From contig JAWQEG010001306.1 of assembly GCA_033782935.1 (NCBI GenBank), positions 1,922,001 through 1,986,000 on the forward strand: a DNA stretch of 64,000 bases, in the 5' to 3' direction. A program made the translations under genes and the position numbers. The number at the start of each line of letters is the position of its first letter. The stretch's first letter is position 1. Shown piece by piece: positions 20,848 to 30,348 of this stretch. A model generated the notes under the pieces. It was not told the origin of the DNA and ran no database searches. It worked only from the letters and a program-made list of their open reading frames with translations. Origin of the DNA: Petrolisthes cinctipes (taxonomy: Eukaryota > Arthropoda > Malacostraca > Decapoda > Porcellanidae).

Positions 20848-22396
20848 GGTGGGAAGCTGTCGATTCGGGTAAAAATATTCGTGATTTTGAAATTTTGGGT
20901 GTGGGTTAAGTGGCGTCTGCTGCACCCAGTCCGACCCGTTGCCAGGCGTATAGCGCATCCCTTGCGACGTAATAGACAACGGTATTTAAATGCTCACGCT
21001 CTCTGACACACCCCCTTTTGCTGTAAGCTTTGTTTATAAATTGATCGTTTCTTTTGCGGTTTTTTATTAATTTATGTTGTCATTTTGCTATACGATAGCT
21101 TAGGCTTTGTTTAGCGGCAGGGCAGCCACACACGTGAGACTAGAGGAGAGTACACATGCGCTGTTTTCCACCTGTTGATTTCCTTTATTCTTCGTGTTCG
21201 TGTGTTATCATCAATTAAAGAAGGTTACAATGCCACGTATGAGTGCAAAACGAAAGGCGTTGTGTGAAATTAGGCCCCAGAACATTTGCAAAAGGTGGAA
21301 GAAGGACGATGATGTGGCACTCCCAGGAGGGCAGGCTGGTGCTGCACCTTCATGTTCTTCAACCACCCACGTGTCTGCAGCCTCTTATAGACATAGTTTG
21401 CTTGCAAATGCAAACAGAGAGGCTAAGACCATCCATGAGAATAGTGCTATATCACTTATTACAGTGAAAAGATTATTAGATATCTTGCCTGGCAACTTCT
21501 AAAGTGAATGAATGTTCCTGACAACAATGAGGTGGATGGGCTCCACTGATACCCTTTCAATATGTTATTTATATATAAGAAATATATAATATATCTATCT
21601 ATATATATAATATATCTATGGTATAAATAACAGGGGACCAGGAGCCTTCATATCTGAAGAAGTGTACCAGGCATGGGAGAACTCTCCCAGCACAAGGGGC
21701 TACACAGGTGATATAACATTACCTGAACGTACCCTAAAGTAATCAAAGTCACTGCTACCGACTTCCCAGGAATGGCAAAAGGATTATGTAAATAGATGTT
21801 CCCATTTGGTACTTGTTGGAATGATTTTTCATGATGTAGTGAAGTTGTATAACAAAATTGTCATTTTCTCAAAAAAAAATTTCGGGTAATAAAAGCGTTT
21901 ACTATGCAGTAAGTAATTGTCCAATTTAAATTTTTTTTGCTGCAAAACGATCTCCACATTCGTGTCTACTAATTGATGTACATATGTGCTTTGATTCCAT
22001 CAAATATATTTTTGGCGAATTTTCAAATGTCTGTTTTCGAATGAAAAAAAAATTGCATTTTTGTTGTATGATAAAACGTTTACAATTAAAGCTAGACTTA
22101 TAGTAATACTAAAATAGGTACTTCCGGGTGTGTAGTTTATGAGGAGGCAAAAAGATTTTGAATTACTATGTTACTTGCGTAATTTTAGCTGTATAATAAT
22201 TGCTAACACGTTTTTTTTTTTTTTTTTGTGGCGCAAAAACTACTGAAGCTAGATCATTGAAATTTATGGTACAAAAGCCTCATATATTCAAGCACGTTGT
22301 GTGAAAACATTGGTGCCCTAGCTGAATTAGTAAAGGTAGGAGGACGAGAAGAGCAATATTAGTGCCCGTGACCCCCCGAGTTGTCAGCTCGAGCCC
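20848..22396. mobile_element. piggyBac-like element, TTAA target duplication, no transposase found
   Basis: It is flanked by TTAA at 20844-20847 and 22397-22400. Compared with LINE X, removing it plus one TTAA restores a continuous LINE. The ends (GGTGGGAAGCTGTCGATTCG and the inverse of ...GACAACTCGG) are imperfect inverted repeats over about 22 bp, sharing AGCTG and TCGGG. Insertion at TTAA with exact duplication is the hallmark of the piggyBac superfamily. No DDD transposase was recognised inside, so it is non-autonomous, or the assignment rests on the target site alone. Confidence 0.7.
21230..21502 (+). CDS. Hypothetical small ORF in piggyBac-like element
   Basis: A 90-codon frame starts MPRMSAKRKALCE and is rich in Lys/Arg near the start, followed by Ser/Ala-rich sequence. 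I do not recognise it. It has no transposase motif, signal peptide or membrane segment. It could be a captured exon fragment or a chance frame. It lies in the right half of a CpG-richer stretch that includes an A-rich Kozak-like context (TTACAATG). Confidence 0.25.
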   Translation: MPRMSAKRKALCEIRPQNICKRWKKDDDVALPGGQAGAAPSCSSTTHVSAASYRHSLLANANREAKTIHENSAISLITVKRLLDILPGNF

Positions 22397-22811
22397 TTAA
22401 GCTTCCCCACGGACAATGATGGGCATTAAAATCACCCAGTACCAATCTTTTACCAGGGAGTTTACTAAATAAATTTTGTAATGAATCACTGTCAATGGGG
22501 CCGCGTGGCGGACAGTAAAGAGAGCAGATGGATATGTAGGTGTTGTGTAATTTCACTCTTCAAGCAACGGCTTCCAGAGTAGTGTTTAATGTTATTTGTG
22601 TCTGTGGATGTGATTTGTGTGTGTATATTGCTACTCCGTGTCTATCGTTTCTTCTGTATGCGTTGCAGTGTTTAAATTGTGGTGGGTCATAGTGATTCTC
22701 CAACCCTGTCTCCTGTAAACAGACGACGTCTGGCTTGTGTGTGTGTAATAATATTGATATGTTCAATTTATTCCCAAGACTTCTACAATTCCACTGTAGT
22801 ACAGAGAACAT
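22397..22811 (-). pseudogene. LINE Y ORF2 start: endonuclease N-terminus, one stop
   Basis: It opens MFSVLQWNCRSLGNKL, the AP-endonuclease start motif, and continues with CLQETGL (catalytic Glu) and LGDFNAHH (catalytic Asp/Asn). A TGA at about 22557-22559 replaces the Cys codon present in copy X. The frame ends at the TTAA insertion. APE-type endonucleases of LINEs nick target DNA to prime reverse transcription. Confidence 0.8.
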
Positions 22812-22824
22812 GGCAGTTTAAGAG

Positions 22825-23900
22825 TTACGGGGGTCGGCCTGAGGGCTTAATCTTTTTGTGCAGCCCGCTGCCTGGTGAGTGGCTACCAGGGGAAATTTCC
22901 CGGTACTTGCGTCGTCCGGAGACATCCATTGCTTCCTCATGAATGGTGAGTCTCCAAGACTTCACCGAGGAAGAGCTATCCCTTCTCTCCCCCGATGAAA
23001 TGAGAGTAGGGTGTGTGCAAGGAAGTGACTTGTTTGATTTCATTGTGGTGTATTTTACTTTATCATACTTGTCTGACTTCTTTTGTTTCTCTGACTGCAA
23101 AGAAGCTGCAGCCTGAGAATAGGAGTTGGTAGATGGGGTAATAGTTTTAGAGGGGATAATGATAGTAGGTGTAGAAAGAGAGTGATCGAACTGTTCACTA
23201 GGCTTTGACTCAGTCTGAGTACTAATAGTACACATCACGGGTCGAGATATCACCGCCGATGCATACGAGACATTGGGTGATGGAGTCGCTTGCAATCCCA
23301 TCACCACCTTCCTCGCATCATAATAGGAGATACCCCGCACTGCCTTCACCGAGCAGACCTCCTTCTCCAGCTTCCACTTGGGACAATTCCTCGAGGAAGT
23401 GGAGTGAGTACCCTTACAATAAAAGCAGGAGAGCTCCACTGATGTGCACTTTTCCTCAGCATGGCCAGGTGTCACGCACCTGCCACACACTGGAGAAGAA
23501 GCCTTGCAAGTTCGATTTCCATGTCCATAGATTTGACAGTTCAAGCATCTAAGAGGGTTGGAGATAACGGGTCTTACTTTAACATTTTCATAACCAATTT
23601 TGACAGTTTCAGGAAGTGAAACTTTGCCAAAAGGCAAGATAACTGTTGCAGTCTTCTTCATCATACAATCCTCAAAAAGAATTATGAATCTAGCATCAAT
23701 CATGTCCTAGATCCTCATTTGCTTGATTATATCCATCTCTTCCATCATCATTAAATCCCTACAGGTGATTACTCCCCTGCAGGAATTCATGGCTTGAGGA
23801 ATCTTGGCTTCAACTTCATAATCGTGAAACTGATGACATTTTATCAAACTTGTGACCTGTCTTGAATTGAATGTTTTTTATCAAGATGTCTCCTGAGGCA
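22825..23900 (-). pseudogene. LINE Y ORF1 (gag-like, three zinc knuckles), broken
   Basis: The open part 23703-22825 carries CLNCQIYGHGNRTC, CGRCVTPGHAEEKC and CFYCKGTHSTSSRNC, followed by a Ser/Thr-rich tail and a basic C-terminus. Upstream, at about 23706, a TAG interrupts the same frame, and near 23900 further stops and shifts occur. The product in an intact relative would coat LINE RNA. ORF1 stops six bases or so before ORF2 starts, as in copy X. Confidence 0.8.
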
Positions 23901-24599
23901 AGTTTTTTTCACTTATTAAACCTCACCAGCGCAACCATCAATAACCTTCTTAATTATAAAAGGATTGAGGCCGGCTAGTGGGGCCGAACCAGTAGCATGA
24001 AACAGAACAAATGAAGCATTTTTTACGTCAAGGTCAAGGGGTGTTCAAGTCTCGTTTCGTCCGTCAGTTTGTGGTGGTGGTCGGTCATGTTCGCCTCCTT
24101 CGCTATACAGAGGAGGGGTTGGGATGGAGGGCAACATAGTAACCACTTCCCCCAAGGGTTGGGGGAAGTGGGAAGAAGGAAAAAAAACAGCAGCAAGGGA
24201 TAATAACCAGCCCTAATTAACTAATGTCTGAAATCAACCTCTCAACCCACACTAGGGTGGTCCGACTGTGTCTATTCACACCCAGAGCAATCAGTGGGAT
24301 GAGTCCACCATAGGCAGGAGGTAAAGTTGATCTCAGTGGTAAGATATAGACAACTACTATATCTTCTAACAGCTATGGAGGGAATGAATACTAGCTAAGC
24401 CTATTGGTCACCAGAAGGGTGAAAAAACAAGAAACTACTACTGGTGCGGCAGGCCCTGGCAGTTAGAGGAGAGCTCAAAACATACGTCTTCTCTCTCCAC
24501 GACCCAGTCTAAAAGTCCTCAGTGACCTCTCGATATATTTATATATATACTTTAAAAATGTGGAATGTAATGTATGATGTATTATGGTGTGATAGATTG

Positions 24600-24750
24600 G
24601 TGAATGGATGAGTACGTTTGCAAAGTGGTGTTGATGTGAATGTGCTGGTGAGTGTAAAAATGAATATCATGAGGTGGTTTGGTCATGTGGAGCGTATGGG
24701 TAGCTGGATGCTGGTGATGAATATACAGCAGTACGGTTCTATGGTGAAGT
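24600..24750 (+). pseudogene. Short RTE-like LINE RT C-terminal fragment
   Basis: A plus-strand frame contains V-N-V-L ... M-R-W-F-G-H-V-E-R-M. This RWFGHVERM block is characteristic of the RT C-terminal end of RTE-type LINEs. It is wedged between LINE copies Y and Z. It is short and without flanking signals. Confidence 0.5.
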
Positions 24751-24754
24751 GGAT

Positions 24755-25813
24755 GGACTGAGTGGAAGCTCAGCCTCCCGTTTGTGGTCTTGAAAATCGG
24801 GGTTGTAGTTAGCTGAGCTGCTTACGTCAGCAAATTGTCTAAAAATGGTGTTAGCTATGTCCACGGGATCGTCGATGATGTTACCGCTCACCTCAAGGGG
24901 GGTGATGGGCGTGCAGGTATACTTGTTGTTGAAAATATTAATTGTGGACCAGACTTAATTGTTCTCCTCGCCTCAGCCCATGCTGGCTTATAGGCAATGA
25001 TGTGAGCTTGTGTTGGCTCTCTGTCGAAAATCCTGTATCGCTTATTACGATTAGTGAGTGCTTGTCGGCATTCTGGGGTCAACCAAGGAACTCTTCGCCT
25101 ATCTTGGGTTGTAGGAGTTTTAGGAATAGCAGCCTCGGCTGCGTGTAAAATGGAGATCTGTATGTGTTCGACTTTTTCATCTATATTTTCTCCCGAGATA
25201 TCTAGACTGGCGATCCTGAGAAGTATCCCCAATCTGCTTTCTTATTTTTAAAGTTTGGTAGTGGTGGGGGTGGCCTAAAGTTGCCGCATGAATAAGTAAG
25301 ACAGATGGGTAAGTGATCGCTTCCCAGGGAGTCGTCATATGTTGCCCAAGTTATGTCTGTTAGTATTTCAGAGGAAGATAAAGATAAGTCAATGCATGTG
25401 GTTTGGCCAGTATGATCATCTACACGAGTCGCACTACCATCATTCAGTAAACATAAGTTGGAAAGTAATAAAAGGTCAGCAATCTGATTCCCACGTCCAT
25501 CCGACCTCAAGCTACCCCATTGATGGTGATGGGCATTAAAATCACCAAGAATTAATTTTCTACCGGGCAATGAATCAAAAAGTGAAGTAAAATCATCATC
25601 ATCAATGCTACCAAGTGGTGGACAGTACAGAGAACAAATTGTCAGGTAAGTGTTGCCGAATTTCACTCTGCATGCGACGGCTTCCAGAGGAGAATTCAGC
25701 CCCACTGCTGAACAGGGTATTGACTTATGAACGTAAATAGCTACCCCATGACCGTCATGTTTCCTGTACGAATGGTAGTGTTTAAAAAGTTGAGGATCAG
25801 GCTGATCTCTCAA
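24755..25813 (-). pseudogene. LINE Z endonuclease region, frameshifted
   Basis: 25813-25202 shows endonuclease motifs (LGDFNAHHHQWGS, a D-D-H-T-G-Q region, LGSDHLPI with catalytic His). A frameshift near 25215 moves the frame, and the linker (LDISGENIDEKV and RYRIFDREPTQ) continues to 24888. The N-terminal catalytic Glu segment is absent. Confidence 0.75.
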
Positions 25814-26195
25814 TAACGTCTCCTACAGACGAACTACTTGAGGCACGTGTTGATCCCCTACGTGGAAAGTGAGTGTTCGGAAAACAAGGGAAGTAAACGC
25901 TACCCATGAAGGAAATCTACATTCACAACAACCTCTCAAGACACTACGAGGTGGCTGCGACTCAGGTTATCCTGACCCCAGAGCGATCAGTGAGGGGGAT
26001 TCACCCCGTGCATATAAGTAAAGTTGTTGTGAACAACTAGGTACAGAAACCTACTGTACCTAACTAAGGGTAAGGAGGAAAATGACACCTGACTATCTTT
26101 ATTTAATTCTACTAGAGTGCTACAACTTTTGTCAAACGTGCAAAAACTAGCTGCTGCCAGAAAACACGTCTTTTCGACATGAGTGTCGCATCAAG
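24755..26195 (-). mobile_element. I-like LINE copy Z, ORF1 deleted
   Basis: It belongs to the same lineage as X and Y but to a more distant subfamily. 26195-25870 resembles the X 5' UTR (CAACCTCTCAA ... CAGAGCGATCAGTGAG). At about 25815-25870 it jumps straight into the endonuclease, so all of ORF1 and the endonuclease start are missing. It ends near 24755 in the endonuclease-RT linker. Confidence 0.75.
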
Positions 26196-26205
26196 AATGA
26201 CTGTT

Positions 26206-26954
26206 TTTTTTTTCTGGCCTATCGACCTTGGTGTTGATCATTAAGGCCTTTATTTTTTTTTTATCATTATTTTAATTTGAACTTTTTGCATATTATTTTA
26301 TGCATTTATTATTATTATTATTATAATTATTATAATTATTACTATTACCTTTAAACTTAAAATTAAACTTATATACTAATTGTTTTTGTTTTTGTAGTTT
26401 TATACAAAATTTTACATCCTAGCTAATAAACTAATCTATGTACCTACTCAACCAATAGCTAACTGGACTAATACCTATTCCAGCCAATCGCTAAACCTAT
26501 TTTAGACAATCGCTAAACATAGCTACTACATCATAATTATACATTATATACAACACAACACATATAATATTCATAATTGCAAAAAATATATACAAAATGG
26601 TAAGAACAATAGTAATAAAAAGTCACATCACTCTGATCAGTTCGGTCTCCCTCAAGAAAGTCATCAATTTATCAGTCACATCACCATCCCCATCACCTAA
26701 GAGAGCTGAGAGTGTGAAGGGGACTTTTATTGCATCACAGTAACTTATGAGGGAAGCACGTTCCCCCACAAATCGCCGACAATGCAGGATGATATGACTG
26801 ATAGATAACACCGCATTACAGGTGTTACAATGCCGTGGAAAACGTTTGTCTATATATGGTTCTAGATGAGTTATTCTGGTGCAGTTTGTTCTCAGTCTTG
26901 CCGGTATTCGTTCTTCTAACCCATTGGGCCGGTTGGCAGTGGCCCAATTACCCA
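26206..26954 (-). mobile_element. I-like LINE copy X, 3' part
   Basis: It contains the last 110 codons of ORF2 (26954-26623) and an AT-rich 3' UTR ending near 26206 with an A-rich run on the minus strand. It is the direct continuation of 34406. The reading frame crosses the DIRS C insertion site without a lost or duplicated base. Confidence 0.85.
26623..26954 (-). pseudogene. LINE X ORF2 C-terminal zinc domain
   Basis: The minus-strand frame starts G-N-W-A-T-A-N-R right at the DIRS boundary. It contains RIPARLRTNCTRITH and a C-N-T-C, H, H, C cluster (CNTCNAVLSISHIILHC), the zinc motif after RNase H. It stops at 26623. Upstream sequence lies 7.45 kb away at 34406 because of the insertion. Confidence 0.85.
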
Positions 26955-27176
26955 TTATTGGTATAGTGAAACCAGCACAGCTGATTTGCTATAGAATAGG
27001 CCCCTTCACAAGCCCAGGCCCCGTATAGGCATAATCTGGGTTGGAAGGGTCAATTCCGTGACGTTCATCAGAAGTAAATAAAATTCAAATCTGGCGCTGT
27101 ACTGATAGTGGAGCCACCTGGTGGTGGTGAGGTGAGGTATTAAGCCCCTCCTCCGCTGAATACCGCTCGCCCACTC
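26955..27176 (+). repeat. Left ITR of DIRS copy C
   Basis: It is the reverse complement of the right ITR at 34147-34370 with about two mismatches. It starts TTATTGGTATAG immediately after LINE X sequence. Confidence 0.92.
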
Positions 27177-27512
27177 TGTCGCGGAACACGTCTCAGTCAA
27201 CATCTACGCTCCTCGCTGCTACGCTATGGTATTGTGTCGCGTGTTCCTGCTAATTTTTTCTTTTGTGTTCTAGTGGCTAGCCTGCTTTGCAGATGTATCA
27301 TGTGTGTTTTCTAGGAGGGTTTTAGGTGTTTATGGGTTTTTTTTCTTCGTTAGGACTTAGTTCTTTTCCTTAAGCGAAGGGGGCTTTTCAGCCCCTGTTT
27401 TCGGAGTTTTTCTCCGTCTGTCCCCCCTTTCATTGTTCCTCCTGCCACTAGTACATGCTTCGTGTGTATTTTATCGGGGTTTCTGGGGTTTTTTAGCGAG
27501 GTTAGTGGGCGC

Positions 27513-27538
27513 CACGTGGGACTTCTCCGCCCCACGTG
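27513..27538 (+). promoter_or_regulatory. Paired CACGTG boxes in DIRS leader (copy C)
   Basis: CACGTG is at 27513-27518 and 27533-27538, 20 bp apart, about 560 bp from the left end, as in copies A and B. Confidence 0.5.
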
Positions 27539-27950
27539 GTGAGCACATGGGGTCTTTGCAGCCCTTCCTCTTGCCTTCCCCGATTATTATGTGTCCCCTC
27601 TCGGTAAGGGGGAGTGAGAATTGTGCCCTGGTTCTCTCTTCCTCTCCCGGGCGGGGGTTTTTTATTTTATTTTTGGGGTTTTTCCATTATTTTCAGCCTG
27701 GAGTGTTTCTTCTCAGGCTATCGGGTCCCCTCCTACCCCTCCTTCTGGTTCATTCTGTCCGGGGGGCCCTTATTTACCCGTTCCATGTGGCGGACGGTTT
27801 TGGTTTTACGGGGTTTTTCCCTGGGCGGCTGCGCGAGTGTGGGGGATCGTGTCCTGGTCCCCAGGTTCAGCGGGCGTGTCCCGCGCTTCTTTCCTTCGGG
27901 GAGGATGGGTTTCGTGTCTTCTGTGTTCCACTGTTTGCACGTGTTAACCC

Positions 27951-30348
27951 ATGTTTGTGTATTCTTTTCTCCCTCAGCCTACTCGTGCCCTTTGTGCTGC
28001 CTCAGGATGTACCGTGCGGGTCTCGCCTGACGGACACCTGCACTGTTCACCTCACGCACCCTGCTTCACTCCCTTGGGTTACGACCCTTTGGCGTGTGGT
28101 GTGTGCCGCCCCTGGGCTGAGTTGTGTCGGGTTACCTCCCCTTCTGCCCGCTCCAAGCTCCCTGCCCTTGCTTCTCTTCGTATGGCGTGGACGAGGGCTA
28201 GGAGAATGGCCCACAAACGAGACGGTTCTTCTTTGGCGTGGGTGGACCCGATTTTGGGAGCGGACCTGGGTTTATTCAGGACCCGTTACCCTTCTTCCTG
28301 TCTCTCGGAGTCTCAGGGGCTAGAACCTCCTGAGGCTCGAGAGATTGAGCCTCCTTCCCTAGGCGGTACTACGACTCCTTCTCGGGGCTTATCCCCCCGG
28401 GAAACGAGCGAGTCTGTCGCGCTGGTTCTCCCGACTGCCTCACCGGTACAAGGGCCCAGCAGGGAACCCCCAGCTTCGCCTCCTGCTAGAGCTGGCTTCT
28501 CAGGCCTCTCTAGAGGACGCAAGCGTTCAGCTAAGAGGTCCCGCCACTCCAGGAAGTCCCGTGCTCGTCGCCGTTCTCCTTCCTCCTCTTCTTCGTCATC
28601 CTCTTCCTCTTCTTCGTCGTCGGGGAGCTCTCCTTCGCCCGCCCGCAAATCCCGCAAGGGTAAGCGGGGGGGGGACAGCCCCTCGTCGAGGAAGATAGTT
28701 AGGATCTTCCACGCCCTTATTCCTCACGCTTTTCCTGGGGCTTCCGTCGCGCAGCCTCCGGCTGTCGCTACGGAACCCGCTCCTGTTCCCCCGCCTCCCG
28801 CTGCTGCTCCCGTCGAGGGTGCGAGTCCTCCCGGGGATGTGGGAGTCCTTTTCGTGCCTCCCGTTTCCCCGGGGCTCGAGTCTCCGTCGGGGGACGTAGC
28901 TGAGGAGTTGGTTACCTCCGCACCTCCGTCCCCGTCACCCCCTCCTTCGGGAGACGGATACCTTCCCTACTCTTGGTCTCTTCTCCCTCCTACCTGGACC
29001 CACTCTTCGGAGGAGGGCAGACTGGTGGCTTGGTCTCCGGACACGGCTCAACCAGACGTGTGGATCCGGAGGGATGACGTCGTGGTGAAGTGGGGGGCGG
29101 ATGAGAAGGGCGAGGCTATTCCCTTCTACAAGGTCCGTCCTATCTCAGCGCCCGTACCCACTTCATCTAGGGTGTCCTCTGCGGCGACCCTGGACGCGAT
29201 GGGTTTTCTGGTGGAGTACAGCCAGCTACACTTGTCCGGGGCTTGGAGGATTGACCGCTCCCACGGTAACACGGCTCTCCTCCTTTCCCCGGACGCGTAC
29301 TTCCCGGGGGATAAGGGCAAAGGGGACCTGGACATTCCAGCCCTTCTCCTTAAGTCCCTGGACCACCAGAGAAACAACGCGCCCAGGAAGCCCCCTCCTC
29401 CGTCTTTCCCCGTCATCCTCCCTCATTCCCGGGCCCCCCCGGGCTTGAGGGAGTGCCTGTGGAAGACGGAGAAGGAGCCCCCGGTCCCCTATCAGCTGAA
29501 GGAGCCCGATGGCAAGTTGCGACAGGCGGAGTCTGCTACCCGTCTAGAGTTGGCCCACACCATCTCCACGGGAGCAGCCGCCTCGTTGATTAGGGACTGC
29601 CTCAACGCCCTAACCAACTCCTACCACGAGATGTCGGGTGTACAGCTAGCATGAGTACCTTACTCGTGTGTCATGTTTTTTAGGGATACTGGGTAGAGGG
29701 TCTCTCTGTTACTCCCGGGTACTTATCCCCGGGTTCGCTCGGTTTTTTCCTTGTTTACCCCTTACAGTGACACCCTCTCTTCCATGGCCACCGTGATGGA
29801 GGGCGTGGCGGCGATGGCGACCCACTTCATGCGGGAGGAGGCGAAGGCGTTCGCCGAGGCGAGACTGGCAGCCCGCCAGGCGGCGGCTAAATCTGCGCCG
29901 GAGATGGCACAGAGGGGAGTGGTGCGAGCTGCCCCCTTGTCCCCCGCCCTCTTTGACCAACCGGCGACAGACACGATCTTTGCCTCCCTCCCAGCGGTAA
30001 TCAATTTACCAAAACCCTCCACCTCCAAGTAAGTACCTCTCGTGTTCGTCTTACCCGAGTTGTCACGGGGGTGAAATGAAAGGATTTTCGGGTCTACTTT
30101 GGTTCCTAATCATTCTGTTTGTCCGTAGGCCACGTGCCCCACAGCCAGCCAGACCAGCCTACCAGCCCCGGAGGCCCTCCCAGCCCTCCAGGCTACCGAG
30201 GCCCTTCTATCCCACTCCCCCGAGAGCACACAACAGGCCCTCCCAGAGGGGCCAGCAGCCGTTTCGAGGAAGGGGACAGGGCTCCAAGTCCTACTCGAAG
30301 CCCAAGTCCTCCTTCAACCACCCCGCCCAGAAGGACCGCGCCACTTGA
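27951..30348 (+). CDS. DIRS gag (copy C), interrupted by two introns
   Basis: The open frame 27951-29654 probably begins as an exon at 27978, after a TTTTCTCCCTCAG acceptor shared with copies A and B. Domains in order: a Cys/His cluster (residues ~10-60 with CAASGC, HCSPHAPC, CGVC), an Arg/Ser-rich nuclear-localisation-like tract with a long Ser run (~180-230), a Pro-rich linker, and a conserved globular C-part with PYSWSL and TWTHSS. The frame continues through exon 29768-30028 (helical, Ala-rich) and exon 30129-30348 (Arg/Gln/Pro-rich, RNA-binding-like), ending in TGA. Both joins keep phase. The first donor is mutated, so as written the first exon runs into a TGA at 29652. Confidence 0.7.
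29651..29767 (+). other. Gag intron 1 (117 bp), donor changed to AT
   Basis: The acceptor is CCCCTTACAG with a T-rich tract. The donor site reads ATGAGT where GTGAGT is expected. Splicing at that point joins a GC to T and continues the gag frame in phase. The change would block or weaken splicing and leave an immediate stop. Confidence 0.6.
30029..30128 (+). other. Gag intron 2 (100 bp)
   Basis: It has a canonical donor AA|GTAAGT and acceptor TTTGTCCGTAG. Joining the exons completes a Lys codon and keeps gag in frame. The same acceptor is found, unspliced, inside copy B at 9956-9969. Confidence 0.7.

Larger units (their letters stand above)
20636..24535 (-). mobile_element. I-like LINE copy Y, split by a piggyBac-like insertion
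   Basis: On the minus strand it runs from a 5' UTR (24535-24000, matching the 5' UTR of copy X) through ORF1 and the start of ORF2. It is interrupted at TTAA by the element 20848-22396, and resumes with endonuclease sequence until about 20636. The RT, RNase H and 3' end are absent, so the copy is 3'-truncated, which is unusual for a LINE and implies a later deletion or rearrangement. Confidence 0.85.
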
